DNA of 64,000 nt from Triops longicaudatus (taxonomy: Eukaryota; Arthropoda; Branchiopoda; Notostraca; Triopsidae), in the NCBI GenBank assembly GCA_022885665.1, contig JAGQDJ010000145.1, positions 62,001 to 126,000 on the forward strand, read 5' to 3'. Each line of letters starts with the position of its first letter. Positions within the stretch are counted from its first letter, which is position 1. Both the position numbers and the translations under genes were made by a program. Below, piece by piece: positions 52,162 through 64,000 of the stretch. The notes beneath the pieces were generated by a model, which worked only from the letters and a program-made list of their open reading frames with translations, ran no database searches and was not told where the DNA came from.

Positions 52162-52755
52162 TTGGAGGTCATTTCACCACAATTTACACGCTGTATCAGA
52201 CCAATTCCCCAGGTACCTAGTCTCTTACACCCGGGTTCACTTTCCATTCAGCAACAAAACGCCACCCGGAAACAGCCACGGTTTGTCCACTGTGTTCTTT
52301 CTGTAACGCCATACCTAAAACAAGAGCTTTACCCGTTTCCCAATGTTATGCCCCTCTCCATAAGCCTACTCGGTAGGCCTGCAGCCACAAAAGTCTCAAG
52401 TTTTCTTCCTCCAATTTCACTCCTTCCAAACTTTGCTCTTCAGGCTTTGCCATTTCAGGCCCCAAACCCCACCACACATGGCCCGATATGTCTTCCTGTC
52501 TTGTCCAATTCCTGTCAAGACCCGTCAAATGCCTATATGTCCGTTGTCACCCTAGGCCGCCCCCCTCTTTTTTTCCTGCATGGTCTTCATATGGAGCACA
52601 CGTGCGACGGAGCCGACGGTTCAAAGTTCGCCACCCTAAATTTCCAAGCAAATATTGGGCAACATCTCTACCAACTTCTTAGCCCAAATGACACAAAGTG
52701 CCCCTACTCCTCCCAGTGCCTAGCAAAAGGCCTTTCAGAAGGAGTTTCCGAATAG
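52162..52755 (+). other. Orphan 197-codon plus-strand ORF
   Basis: The longest open frame outside the navigator gene. Rich in Pro, Leu and Ser (SFLPPISLLPNFALQALPFQ); it starts close to a TCTCTTACACCCGGGTTC box. No recognised domain, no splice context, and C-rich composition that suppresses stops. Probably not a gene. Confidence 0.2.
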
Positions 52756-55254
52756 TTTACTGCGTCGAATGTGAGGTATAAAATTTTGGAAATGGCCAGC
52801 TTTCTTAAGATCACTCAATCCAAGGATATGCAGACTACAAAATCTTATACGCGGGGAAGTGATTATTATTTTTTAATTCGCAAGTAGTCAGTATACCTTC
52901 TGAAATCAGTTCATAGCGGTTTGCAGCCTTGTTCGTTGCAAGTACACGTTGCTGTCAGTCTGCTTCCTGCGGATTTAGACAAGACTCAGTAGGAGAACGG
53001 GAAGTCCTTAGATCGGTCAATGCCGATATTGTCTTTCTGTCTAGTCCAAGTTTGCAATATTTTTCTTTGTATCTATTTTGTATGGCGAAGGAACATGGCC
53101 CGTAATTCTTATAGCTAGATGGATCGGGGGGAAGCGATTTGATGCATATAACAGTTTTAAAGACGGTACGGAGAGTTCTTACGAAACAGGTACTAGTAAG
53201 TTAGTACAGGGTGCTTTGCTGGGGCCGTTTCTCTCTGGCGAACACTGTCCCAACGCCGTATTTAAGGTGGTGTTTATGGGTGCTTAAATACCTCCTGAAA
53301 TTTTTAACCAAAATGCCCTGACAGTGCATGAAGCTTTTAGCTAGCTTTTATAAGCTTTGCACATTCCTCCTGCATTTGTGGTGTATAGGAAATTACACGT
53401 AGTTTACAGAACGCGTGGCCCCACAAAACTTCTGCGTTCGGAAACGACCGGCGTTGAAATACTCATCGTTAACGACATATTAAGGAACGTAAGGGGAAGT
53501 TAATGGCATTTACTGGTGAATGGCAGCTAAATTTGGAAAGGTCGAGCAGTTTGGCGCCCCTTGCGCCCCCCTTGACTTGAAAAATTTCAACATCCCTTGA
53601 TCCTAGGGTCCGCCAACCGCCAAACTCTTCAAAGGTAAATCCATAAGGCAAAAAGCTTTAAGGAAAGCCGGTTTTAGCTTTAAAAGTGCCTTGGCTCGGA
53701 TTACCACCTCTCTTTGATTTTTTTTCTCGAACGATCGTTCATTTTCAAACATAATTGTCAGCGTCTTAATCCTAACGTAGGGCTCTCCTGGCGGGTGGAA
53801 CATGAATTAGTTTGTAGCTTTTCCTCTGGAAAATAACTTATGCCACAATAGAATATTAGCATTTCAAGCAGTTATCTGATGCAAATTTGACGCATGAGTA
53901 TTGAAAATGGGTCAACTTCCTTCAGATGCACGTGGTCCGGTAAAAGATACTTGGTAGGACGTATTGAAGGTACAAACCAGTAACGTAGGTAAGAGAGTTT
54001 ATGCGTGCGTATGGTATTATTTTTTAATTGTGTTTTTTTTAAAAAAAAAGAACACCAGGTAATGAAAAGTAGTAGGAGAAATAGGACTGTTTCTTTGGCC
54101 GTGTCCTGTTCTTTTGTGCATGGGCTCGTACTTCGGCATGAAGTGAAACTGTCTGTAAGAACCAAATACGAAGAACAAACAAAACGGCCTATTTCAATAA
54201 GGATTTCATAAGTGTACTTGTTGCATTGTTGGATCATTGCTAAAAGCTTGCTGAATATGAATAATTCTTTCGAAGAACGGCTTGAATCATTGTGAAAATT
54301 ATTTTTTTTTCTTTATAAAGCTGCTTAGAATTCTTTTTTTCGGACAAGGGAAAATGAAAAAGTTCATAATATTTATATAATGCTTACCTTGGAAAAGCCA
54401 TTTATTAGCCAAAATGCAAATTGTTAAAAATCCTGGGTTAAATTACGCATTTTAAATGAATCCTTTCAGCTCGGGAAGACTTGATGACGATTCGCGATAT
54501 AAAAAGTGAGGGAGAAGGTAGGAGATAAGCTGTAATTGGTTTAAAGGAAGCATGGTTGTTGGGTTGTCTGATTAATTACACTGATAGACGCAAGCGTCTC
54601 CTGTGTGGGAGGCAACGAAAGTCAGCAGCAGAAAAACGGATCCATCAACGGGGCTTCAATCTTGCGCTTGCATCTCATTGATTTTTTCCCACCTTTTCGC
54701 TTTAAGTAAACAACCGGTTTTTCTGCTTCCAGCGACTGAAACCGTATCACTGCCATGTCTTTTTATACACACTTTTCCCTTCCTAGCCGGTAGGCGCGCA
54801 TGGCGTTATCCTGTAAGCAATCGCGCGCCACGTGCAGCCAAGAGTGAACAGCCACAGTTCCCGCGCAAATCCTAGCCTCAGGCAACAAACTCGATTCGCA
54901 ACGCTTTTTAGCCGTATTATAACGTGAAGGAATGCAGATCACAGAACCGGATGCGGAAAAAAAGCTGTACAGTGACATTCCTCATTTCTTGTTAATTAAA
55001 GAAGTCTTATCTCAACCTATATTTTGAATAAATAAAGCTTTCTAAATCGTATTCTTACTTCGTTATTTATTAACACCTCTGTATTTACCCATGATGTGGT
55101 AAGGCGTTGGAAGGTTTGTCCTTTAAAATGCAGATTTCGAGAACGAACATGCGATTTCGCATATTGACTGTCCTAGTTTGTTACGAACGCGGCTCTAAAC
55201 GTGGTAAAAACCTGGCTGTAATAATGAAACTTTTAGAGCTAGAATTATCTCACA

Positions 55255-55570
55255 AAACGAAGTTGCTAGCGTTGTATATTTAGGACCTCGCAATAACAAA
55301 ATGTCAACTTTTTGCCCCGCCCACAATGAAAAAACAGCTTTGGAGTGAGAGTGTATTGACTGCAACGTCACTAAAGGCAATTTTAATTTCTGGTTCCAGC
55401 AGCAATGAAACTTCTGTGTGCTAGCTCATAGTGCAATGGCCTAAGAAACAATGAACTCTGTCGCTTAGCTCTCGATGATCGCAACAATGAAAAAAACAAA
55501 CTGTTCCCGTATGAATGGGCAAAATGGAATCTACAATGAAATGCAAACCTAGCTTCAACAACGATTGAGT
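55255..55570. repeat. AACAATGAA-core degenerate array
   Basis: Cores such as gcaataacaaaatg, ccacaatgaaaaa, gcagcaatgaaac, gaaacaatgaac, gcaacaatgaaaa, ctacaatgaaat and caacaacgatt recur every 35-60 nt. Same type as 18710-19165. Confidence 0.5.
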
Positions 55571-57279
55571 TTAAGTTTTTCAATTCCTAATAACCTTAAA
55601 AGTGAAACTGCAATTTTCAGTCAACAATTGCACCATGTGTTATCCGTCTAACCAAGAATCTATGGCTTTTTATTGAACACCTTTTATTGCGCAGTCAATT
55701 CAAGGCAGTATTCAAGTGAAATTAGAGGTACGGTCGGAGGGAGGACAACGCCCCTTTTAGTTCAATAATGCGTTAGGCCACTACCATTAGGTACCGTAAC
55801 AGTAAAAGCATGAGATAAAAAGGGAATATTTGAATTAACCAACTCCCTAGACATTTTTTCTCTCGGGTTTCTTTTTTTATGAGATATAAGCTTCTTTTTC
55901 TCTTTTCTTACACAGAAACGCGGTAGGGAGTGTCACGCGGGATTTGACCACGCTACGTACACATGAGTATATACCGTATACGTCTTGTATGAATGTGTGA
56001 GCGTGTGTCGTCTGTACATGCATGCAATAATAAAGCCTTCATAATCTAACCTGGATGATGGATCGAGGTTCGTGGAGATTGTCACGGGACCCACTGACAC
56101 TTTTTTCAGGCCTCAGACACGCCATATTGGAACTGCCTGTCCTGTAGCTCCTCTCCTCGACGACGATAAGCAAATTCCAAAGGCACACTTTTTAAACAGC
56201 GCTTTTCCAACGGAAAAGGTAAGTTAACTCCATTATCTTTAAGACTCACGACAATTTTAAGCTTTTCAATTACGGTAACAGTCAGATCCACTGATTGACA
56301 ATCATTTTACACCGACCATCACCGCATCACAGTGACAATGACGGGCTATTGTTGTTTGCCCCTGGCTTCATTAGTCTGAAAGCTGGCTTGCAGACGAGGG
56401 AAAAATCGGAATACGCGAGCGAGCTGCGATTGTAAAAATAAACCGCCCGTCACTTTCTGAGTCGCCCTACACACTCCCACACACAATAACAAAAAGAGCA
56501 CAGGTTTTCTAATCTTTTAAACGCAACGTGTGAGTGGCAAAAACTTTGCCGAATTTTCACTACGTGTTAACTACGAAAAATTGCCAGACACTCCCAGTTC
56601 TGCAGCAACAAAACACTGAAGCTCTCACTACTCAAAAATGCAAGCTTCCCGTGAAGCTTGTCATTTCTGAACGCTAGTGGAAATTTCTTTCCGGGATGGC
56701 TTAAAGCGTGAAAACACGAGCTGTGCAGCAGTTACGGTTTACTAAAGGTTTCGCACTGTTTTGACTATCGCACCACAATTGACACTTCACTAGAGACAGA
56801 TATTTCCTCGAATGCACTAGTTTTTGCTACTGAAAGCTTTTAGAGAACCACAGTCGGCAGCCAATAAACCTGTGTAAAGGGATTTTCATCGTCTTCAGTA
56901 TTTTCACAACAATGGAACCCGCCACGACGGAAAGACTATTTCGTTGCAGATTGTGTTTACTCTGAAAACTGCTACACTTTTCTTTCGACAATGAAAGCTT
57001 AATGACTTCCTTCCTTCGGAATCAGCCCGAACTCTCAACTCTGCTACCAACAATGTTCATCGCACAAAAAAGGTAAATTTTTCTTTTTGTACACGCTTTT
57101 CAGTTTTACCCAACGATGAATCTCCTCGCTCTAAACTCTTCCGTCCCGTCTTTCCCTGTAAAACGTCCCTTTTCACAACAATGAAATCCTTGCCGGCAAC
57201 TTCAGTCAAAATAGGAATTTCTGTCTACGTATTGACACGTCTCCAACACTGGCCATTGTTGAAAATCACATCCAACACC

Positions 57280-57660
57280 GTCTCTCTCTCTTGTTCGACT
57301 CGTTTGGCTCTGTTCACGTCCAACTCATTCCGTACGCAGAACCTTGTACACTCTCTGGAAGTTTCGGTCGGCAACAGACTTAACTTTGTTACATTTCCCT
57401 TCTCAAAATCTGAGTCCCCGTCCCATTTCACCCGTTCGTCTTCAAAATGCCTCTCACGACCCTTCCTGGTTCCTGACTGAAGTCGCCCGAACTGCTCGTC
57501 AAGATGCTGTCCCCGTCCGTTCCTCTCTCTCTCTCTCTCCCTTATTCCCCCTTTTCTCGAAACAGCGACACACCACAGATTTAGTCTTTCCGACTGCGTA
57601 TTTCTGCCTCGTGCAAGGGCGACGCACGGCAAACGCTTGTGTGACCCGAGACGAGGAGTA
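57280..57660 (-). promoter_or_regulatory. GAGA-rich, CpG-containing block, possible promoter
   Basis: On the minus strand it has a (GA)n tract (gggagagagagagagagagg) near 57525-57545 and moderately CpG-rich sequence, with an open frame of 135 codons that has no recognisable product. GAGA tracts are common at arthropod promoters. It lies upstream of exon 1 in the direction of transcription, so a first exon nearby is possible but unproven. Confidence 0.25.
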
Positions 57661-60150
57661 AAATTGCGGAAGTTGCTGAACGTTACTCGAATACCAACGC
57701 GTCACCTTTTTTCCTTCCTTCCTCCCTTCCTTCTCTGTTTCCCCACCCCACCTTACCCAAACATCTGCAGCATCTCCACCCTTCCCCTAACCTTAAACTA
57801 GCCTATTTCCCCCTGTGCGGCAATTCAATTGCTGTTTGCGAAAACTAGGGGAGCAACATTAGGCAGAAATGCAGCAAATTCCATTTCCACAGCTAAGCGG
57901 CACGGGAAGAAAACAGCTCGTCAATAAAAAAAAAAACGTAAAGTGAGGCCTTGATTGCATGACAAAGAATAAAGGTGTGTGGCAAGTGTAGCGTACACAG
58001 GTACTACGTGACTAAATGGGCGCTAATCCGAATTAAATGCGCAGCAAAATAACTGTTTTCAGAATCACGTATTCTGGTGTGTTACGGCTGGACGTCTACA
58101 AAACTGAGCCTTTTTTATTGTTAACCAGTACTGGTACGCCAAGTTCCTTATTAACAGTAAAGTACCGTGTGACAGAATTTTTTAAATCGAAGGATAACAT
58201 TTCTTCCTCGGAACAGTGAAACGCGAATGTAACTAGCCCGACATTGAAACTTGTTTGAACTACACAGTGAAATCTCGTTATGGGAAACTTCATGAAAATT
58301 TGTTCGGAACTCATACAATTCTACGTATCGAACGCTATTTCTGCTGTGTGATGTAATCCATGACTTCCTACCGCCGCCGCTATGGGCGGTAGTTCGTTGT
58401 AATAGGTTCTACAATAACACGCGAATATTTTTTTTAGCGACTTTCATCATTTTTTTTCTTGCAGTTTTCTGCAGAATAAAACGCAAATTCGCGTAAAAGG
58501 AAATCATGTCAATGGAGGTAAAATTATCTGGGTAACAAAGAAATGGTTTGTACAAGAAATTTCGAATCTAGTTACTGAACTGGAGGGTTTAAGGGGATGT
58601 CTTGGGTAAGAATAAGATTTACTTCCCTACCCTGGGTGCGTGTGTATGTGTGTGTGTGGGGGGGGGTGGGGGGGAAGGTGCCCGGAACAATTTACCCTTC
58701 GATTTTCTCTCCCTTTTTCTTCCGTGAACTGATGATGTCTGCTCACGGCTGAGGAAGAAGAAACAGAAAATCTAATTTTAGCTTTACGTGTCCCGTGTAA
58801 GAAAATAGCGGTGTAAAAGGGATAGACAGCGGAAAACGAATAAGAAATACAGAAGGTGGCGCCCCTCCCCCATCCCGGGCGGAAGCAAATAAGAAAACCA
58901 CCCCTCGTCTGTGTACTGTGATGGATGTAGCAAATGAAATGCTTTTTTTTCTGCTTTCAGTTCAGTTTCTTGGGGGGAAAGAGAGCATATTTCCACACGT
59001 TTGTGTAACAAAACTGTAGGAAAAAGAGTGAGAATTGTTCCCTGCACGCTGAGAAACATGAGTCATCTGGATTGTAGCACATATATCTCAAATAAGCAAA
59101 AAGGGAAGAAAATAAAAGAGAAATAAAATCGGTGCCAAATTAGAAGTGTAGTGATACGCCCGCCACCTGGTGTTTGGCTAGTTAAGGGAGAAGGCTAGCA
59201 GGACAGAAATATCGCTTTTGCAACTGTCAAGTCAATAAATCTGGGTAAACAAGAGATAAAAACGCCCGCGATAAGCATTCCGAACGACTTTCGCGTCTTT
59301 TAATCTCGTCAAGCTTTTTAAGACTTGGAAAGGAAATTTACGGCAAGGCCATGAAAGTTCAGGTAGAGTTACTACGAGGATATAAGAGACTTACAAGCTA
59401 GCTGATTAAATTTTATCTCCCGATTTTAACGGTGGGTTAAAGACAGGTGTAGGGAATCTCGGAAACTTTAACAAACGTTGAGTTTAAGCAGGAGAGTTAA
59501 TTTTGAACGCGATGCGACAGTTGGAAATTAAATTTGAAAGTGAGTTAAGATGCCGTAACGCCCTCTGTAGTGCGCTTAGCCAATTGAGTTAAAAACCAAA
59601 TCCAGTCAAGCAAATCAAGTAATCCTGAACTCTAATTTAACAATAGTGAAAAATAGCCACAACAATAAAGTTCCAACGACAAAATATCGAGACTGAAATT
59701 TTGACTAATTTTTAATCTTAGCCTTCAAAGGTCACACAAAAAGATTACACCAAGTAGCCAAAACACGCTTATATTATCCCACATTTTATGGACATTTATT
59801 TATTACATAATAAGAAACTGGTACAACTAATTGGTGATTTTATACAGGATGTGTCCCACTTTGTTACGCTAATCATTGACGCAATCACGGAAGCATTGAA
59901 TCAAGTTTTAAAGCTGCTTCAGTGACAAACGTCAGTACCCATTTTTCACTGACCTAACAAGTTCAGGCTGCAATGATGAAATCTCAAATTTCCTCCAAAT
60001 ATTCTCCCATTATTGCTCCCAGCCTTTCATGCGTGCTTAAAAACGGGTACATTATTAAGGCAAAACTGAGCGGATCGTGTCCCACTTTCTTATGATCAGT
60101 TTCGAACGTTTAGGGGAATAGTCCAGGATCATCCGGTTCAGAAATGGCCG

Positions 60151-60200
60151 TTTTTTTTTTTTTTTTTTTTTTTTGTTTTTTGTTTGTTTTTTTTTTTTTT
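60151..60200. repeat. Poly(T) tract
   Basis: About 50 nt of T broken by three G. On the minus strand it could be a retroposon tail; no flanking duplication noticed. Confidence 0.7.
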
Positions 60201-60399
60201 CATAGGAATGTAGTGAATGAGTTGAAGCAAATGTAGTTACAATATATAATGAAGTACTACTCTAGAATCTTTACATCATAGTCAAACTTTCGACTATAGT
60301 GCACAGATTTTAAAATCTTTTGTACACGTATAAAAACAGCGTCGAGCTTCGGACACGCGATATTTTTTTCTGCATCGTCAGGTTCATTTAGAACAGTGT

Positions 60400-60790
60400 T
60401 TTAGCTTTAGCCAAGTTTGCCTTAAACTAGACATATCTGACTTAATTTTATCCAACTTAACCTTGAATTAAACAAGCCGAACGTAATTTTACCCAATCTG
60501 ACTTTGAGCTAACTTGATTTAAGCTAACCTAACTTCAAACTGTTATTCTGTGCTTCTATGATAGTGGGTAGATTATCTAAATTTCTTGAAGCTTCCTTCA
60601 GATTTCGTAAGTCAAGCAGTTCGTGAGGATAATCGGATAAGCAACCGTTTAAGTCTATTTTTTTTTCAGAACTACGGTCCAATTTTAGTCGAAATTTTTA
60701 TTTTGTTGCATAAAGGGGACTTTCTCATGGACGATTTGGGTTAGTGGTCGAAAACTATTAGAAGCACTGGTTTAGAACGATAACAAACGT
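60400..60790. repeat. Relative of the pogo-like MITE, copy
   Basis: Internal ttaaactagacatatctgac and taagctaacctaacttca texture, and a 3' block (aattttagtcgaaattttt, gacgatttgggttagtgg, gaaaactattagaagcac) shared with 48410-48545. Confidence 0.6.
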
Positions 60791-62019
60791 ACTCTGAGAC
60801 AGAGTATCTTTTCCTAAAAAGTTTGTTTAGTATTTACAGCGAGTGATGAGGGGGGGGCTAATACCTTACAACTACAGTAAAATCAAACTATAACTCACCC
60901 TTGTGCGAAAATTACAGGCCGGTGTGTCTGAAGTTCACTACGTCATAGCTCAGATGTCATAAATAATCCTGCACAGGTTGCAAGCAACACTATATCGACA
61001 ATGTCCCACTTTCTTTCAAACACAAACGGAAGCCTTAGAAACAAAAGAAGTACGGCGCTAATGGAACACTCAACGCGGAACGTCCCACTTTTTGTGGGCA
61101 GGAGTACAGTAACCATTAATGGAACTGAAAGAAAATGATGGAGAGGATGCCAAAGGTTAATGTTGTTTTGAAGATTCTTTAATGGATGGAGGCAACGTGA
61201 GACAAAAGCTCGTTTCTAGCAAGTTCCGAGGCATAAGGTTGCGCTTAATGGATTGAATATGCTAATTCCTCCCACCGCAACGTTTTGCGTACGAAGGAAG
61301 TTTCAACTCTTGTCTTCAACCCATTTGAAAGCCTTTCAAAACGACGTGAATTAAGCTTTGGCTACTACATGGAAGAAAGATGCAGAATTGCATACATTTA
61401 ATGGAATGTACCCATGTAGTACACGTGCGTTCGCGTGGCACGCGTAAGTGATGCTTAGCAATCAAGTTCCAACATGTGCATATGGTTAGGGAAGTGGTAA
61501 CGCCAGTGGAATGTTACTTTAGTTCTCTCTTTGAAATGTCTGCAACTACTCAGAGCGTCACGTACGGGAAGATTTATCAGCACAGTCTCCCGAAACCGAG
61601 ATCACGTGTCTTGATATCCTAATTTCACCCTACTACCACTCTGGTCCTCCTTTCCGACGCTCTGGAGGCACTCGAATCGTGTAGCAAAACCTAGGGAGAT
61701 GTGCATCGTGTTTGTTATTCGTAGTGGCAACTTGTAGCAAGTTGCGACTCGGAGGAATTCCCGATGGAGAAACAGTTGACGTGGGAGGCAGCATGGACCT
61801 ACATGTAGTCTTCTTAGTTCATCGCCCGTGGTAACTGAGAAATAAGTAAAACTCAAACTTTCGTGAGGGAATGTAAGACTTAACCGTCCCAATAACAGCA
61901 GACCTATCTAAATCATAAAACTAGCAATGACTCAGTCAATTGCCTTCAATTATCATAATGGGATTTAACATTTTTGAGAACAATAGAAGAAAATTCCCTC
62001 TAGTTTCGAAAATCAGACA

Positions 62020-62360
62020 TTCTTCACACAATGATGAAACCAACATGGCTGTCTACTGACCTTCAGAATTAAACCTTACTCGGATGCTGCAAATTATCCC
62101 AAGAATGAAATTTGCACTGTTTCCTGATAACGGCAATTTCAGGAAAAGAAATAATCATTTTAACAATGAAATCAGACGTTACTTAAAACCACTCGGAATT
62201 CGTGAAATTCTATGTCAGAGAAATCAAACACTTTCTGGAAGCAGAATTTGAAGGGTACTGACAGTGTAACTTCAAGTACTTTGATGCACTATGAAGTTTT
62301 TCATGGTAGAAGGACGAAGATTCAAACTTTGTGACTGACAACAATGAATCTGCACTCTTC
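62020..62360. repeat. ACAATGAA-core array
   Basis: Cores cacaatgatgaaac, aagaatgaaattt, aacaatgaaatc and acaacaatgaatc recur, spaced 60-190 nt. A looser example of the same family. Confidence 0.4.
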
Positions 62361-63563
62361 TGTAGCGACGAAAAGGTTTTTTTTTCCTGAAGCAGATTTT
62401 ATTTGTTATTTAAAACTACGGAATTTGACTACTTCACACTTATAATGTTATTAATAAAAACGTTTCCATAATGAACTAAGCAATAATTAATGCTGTTACT
62501 GCAGCACTGAAATGTAGTCTTTTCACCTAAGCAAGTCGCATTTCCTTAGAATCAAAGCTTACGCGATTTTTCCAAGAAAAAGACTCATATTTGCTTGTTT
62601 TTAGCCTCCGCCTCTGCAGTACCTTCCCAAGAATGAAATGAACATGTTTTTAAATGTCAATTAGGTCCAAACTTCCTTACCCCTATGCAAGCACCCTCAC
62701 ACAAAGACGGCATAGAGGAGTTCCATTTCGAGAAACGCTTCTTGTAATACTGAAAACGCGTCTACTGAATTTTTCATATATCTTTCTGTGCCTAACAAAC
62801 TTCAGCGCTTAAAAACATTTCATCACCATTTCCGTCCCTTGCATTATGCAGATTTCTCTTCATTTTTTTTCTCTTGTTCATGTCTTCATTTTCGTATCTC
62901 TTCACAATTTCGTCCTTCCATTTCGAATAAAATTTCTTTTTTTATAAAAACAGATATGTAATTTTTCAAAAAAGGGAAAAGGGCTACTGTGCTTCGTATA
63001 ATGAGCCATAAGACAACTTTCACGTGTCAACATATCTTAGCCCAAGTCGTACAGGGTCACGCAGGGAAAAACCGCTCGCTAAGCTGAACAATAGCTGTCC
63101 AATGGGTCCGAAAAGCGCCTCTTTCTCACCACGAGAGAAAAACTCCATCACGTTTTCCATAGCGCAGACCGCCAACGCAGGTCATGATCAAGTCATCACC
63201 AACAGTTTGGCTTGAAAGGAAAGACGTCGACGACATAAACATGTCAACCTGTAATCTGTAATCCCCTTACAAGGCCAGCCAGACTCCAAAGCAATGATAG
63301 TATTCGCTACGCCCCGCCCTCTCCTCTTCCGAGTCCTCTGACTGTCCTTATTTTTCCTTCACTGCACAGCGGACTTAACGACATTTGTCCATCAATCTCT
63401 TAATGTCTACCGTCTAATACCCCCCCCCCCCCCCTTAGACCTTTATCCCATCATCCACAGGCTTCTCATCTGTCCTTTTACCTACTAATGAAGACATGGC
63501 GTGAGTAATTGCCGGCTACAGTGCGGTAGGGGGAGTATGCGAACAATTACATCTGCATCCGCG

Positions 63564-63575
63564 NNNNNNNNNNNN
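63564..63575. other. Assembly gap (12 N) next to poly(C)
   Basis: Twelve N are followed directly by a run of 12 C. A second C14 run lies at 63421-63434. The true length is unknown and probably reflects a homopolymer the assembler could not resolve. Confidence 0.95.
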
Positions 63576-64000
63576 CCCCCCCCCCCCATTCTTTTCTTTT
63601 CCGTCTCCTTACCTATGTGATGTGCTTACAGACGCCTAATATGGCCTTTTCTCTTCGCCCCAAAAAAAGGAAAAAGGTGTCATCAATAAAGATAACGAAG
63701 CAGTGAAGATAACAACCATGAGCAATTTTCAAAGAAAACCAAGTTATCTTGTTCGGAATGCCATAAAAATGTGGTGTACACTGTACGACAAGTAGAGGGC
63801 AGGTAGTAAATTGTACCCGTTTTTAATCCACATTTCAATCATAACCATCAAGGAATGATGCAGATATAATCTTTTCTACAAAGAAAGATCATTAGGTCTT
63901 CACACAAAAGTCAATCAAGTCAGGTTGGTTGACCTTCAGCTTCGCACACCTGAAGTAAATTTCAACTTGTGTTTTAGCTTCAACGAAGTGGTACAAAAAA

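Larger units (their letters stand above)
59840..61110. repeat. Region with four GTCCCACTTT motifs, nested repeat
   Basis: GTCCCACTTT at 59853, 60079, 61003 and 61082, all in the same orientation. Between the second and third lie a poly(T) tract (60151-60200) and a pogo-MITE relative (60400-60790). This suggests an older repeat interrupted by a younger insertion. Confidence 0.5.
51090..64000. other. Sequence upstream of the first recognised navigator exon
   Basis: 12.9 kb that should contain the promoter side of the gene. The missing N-terminal exon must end in phase 0; I examined donor-like sites and found none with a convincing frame. The region includes a 197-codon orphan ORF (52162-52755), an ACAATGAA array (55255-55570), a purine-rich block (57280-57660), a GTCCCACTTT-marked repeat (59840-61110) and an assembly gap. 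Confidence 0.6.

Noticed and set aside
54391..54440. Exon ending AAG|gtaagc as the missing upstream exon
   Set aside because: In the required phase a stop codon lies 12 codons before the donor, with no ATG after it.
57225..57632. 135-codon minus ORF as a protein gene
   Set aside because: Arg/Glu-rich because of the GA tract; no domain, and plus-strand ORFs of similar length overlap it.
1..64000. tRNA or rRNA genes
   Set aside because: I looked for B-box-like GGTTCGAnTCC strings with a matching A box and for conserved rRNA strings and found none convincing; a covariance-model scan would be decisive.

Overview
The window is animal nuclear DNA, and the signs point to an invertebrate. Exons are small, introns are AT-rich with GT-AG ends and polypyrimidine tracts, and there are many degenerate DNA-transposon relics. 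I lean towards an arthropod but cannot name a species. There is one assembly gap of 12 N (63564-63575).

Almost all recognisable coding sequence belongs to one minus-strand gene, a homolog of the neuron navigator family (vertebrate NAV2/NAV3, fly sickie, worm UNC-53). I reconstructed 25 exons between 51089 and 2106. All 24 junctions keep one reading frame, giving 2013 codons including the stop. In order the product has a calponin-homology (CH) domain (exons 1-3), a long Ser/Pro/Lys-rich disordered region with several S/TxIP motifs (exons 4-8), short conserved navigator blocks (exons 9-17), coiled coils (exons 18-21), and a C-terminal AAA-type P-loop ATPase region (exons 22-25). The fold suggests a microtubule plus-end and cytoskeletal regulator. 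The extreme N-terminus upstream of the CH domain was not found and may lie outside the window. Residue numbers in this annotation count from the first recognised codon at 51089.

Layout by position: 1-1123 has no recognised gene. 1124-1279 is the first exon of a THAP zinc-finger gene on the minus strand, running off to the left. 1280-2105 is the short intergenic gap. 2106-7601 is the exon-dense 3' half of the navigator gene (AAA, coiled coils). 7602-15410 holds the middle exons and a hAT-like MITE. 15411-24607 is a 9.2-kb intron with a GC-rich block that could be an internal promoter. 24608-33252 holds the disordered-region exons, a pogo-like MITE and a local duplication. 33253-50804 is a 17.5-kb intron inside the CH domain, full of dispersed repeats. 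50805-51089 holds the first two CH exons. 51090-64000 is upstream sequence with repeats and no recognised exon.

The unusual points are: no reconstructed internal exon has a length divisible by three; the AAA module keeps Walker A but has lost the family's sensor-1 motif; a 53-nt exon lies inside the CH domain beside the 17.5-kb intron; and there are several repeat families with both-orientation or tandem architecture that I cannot place.
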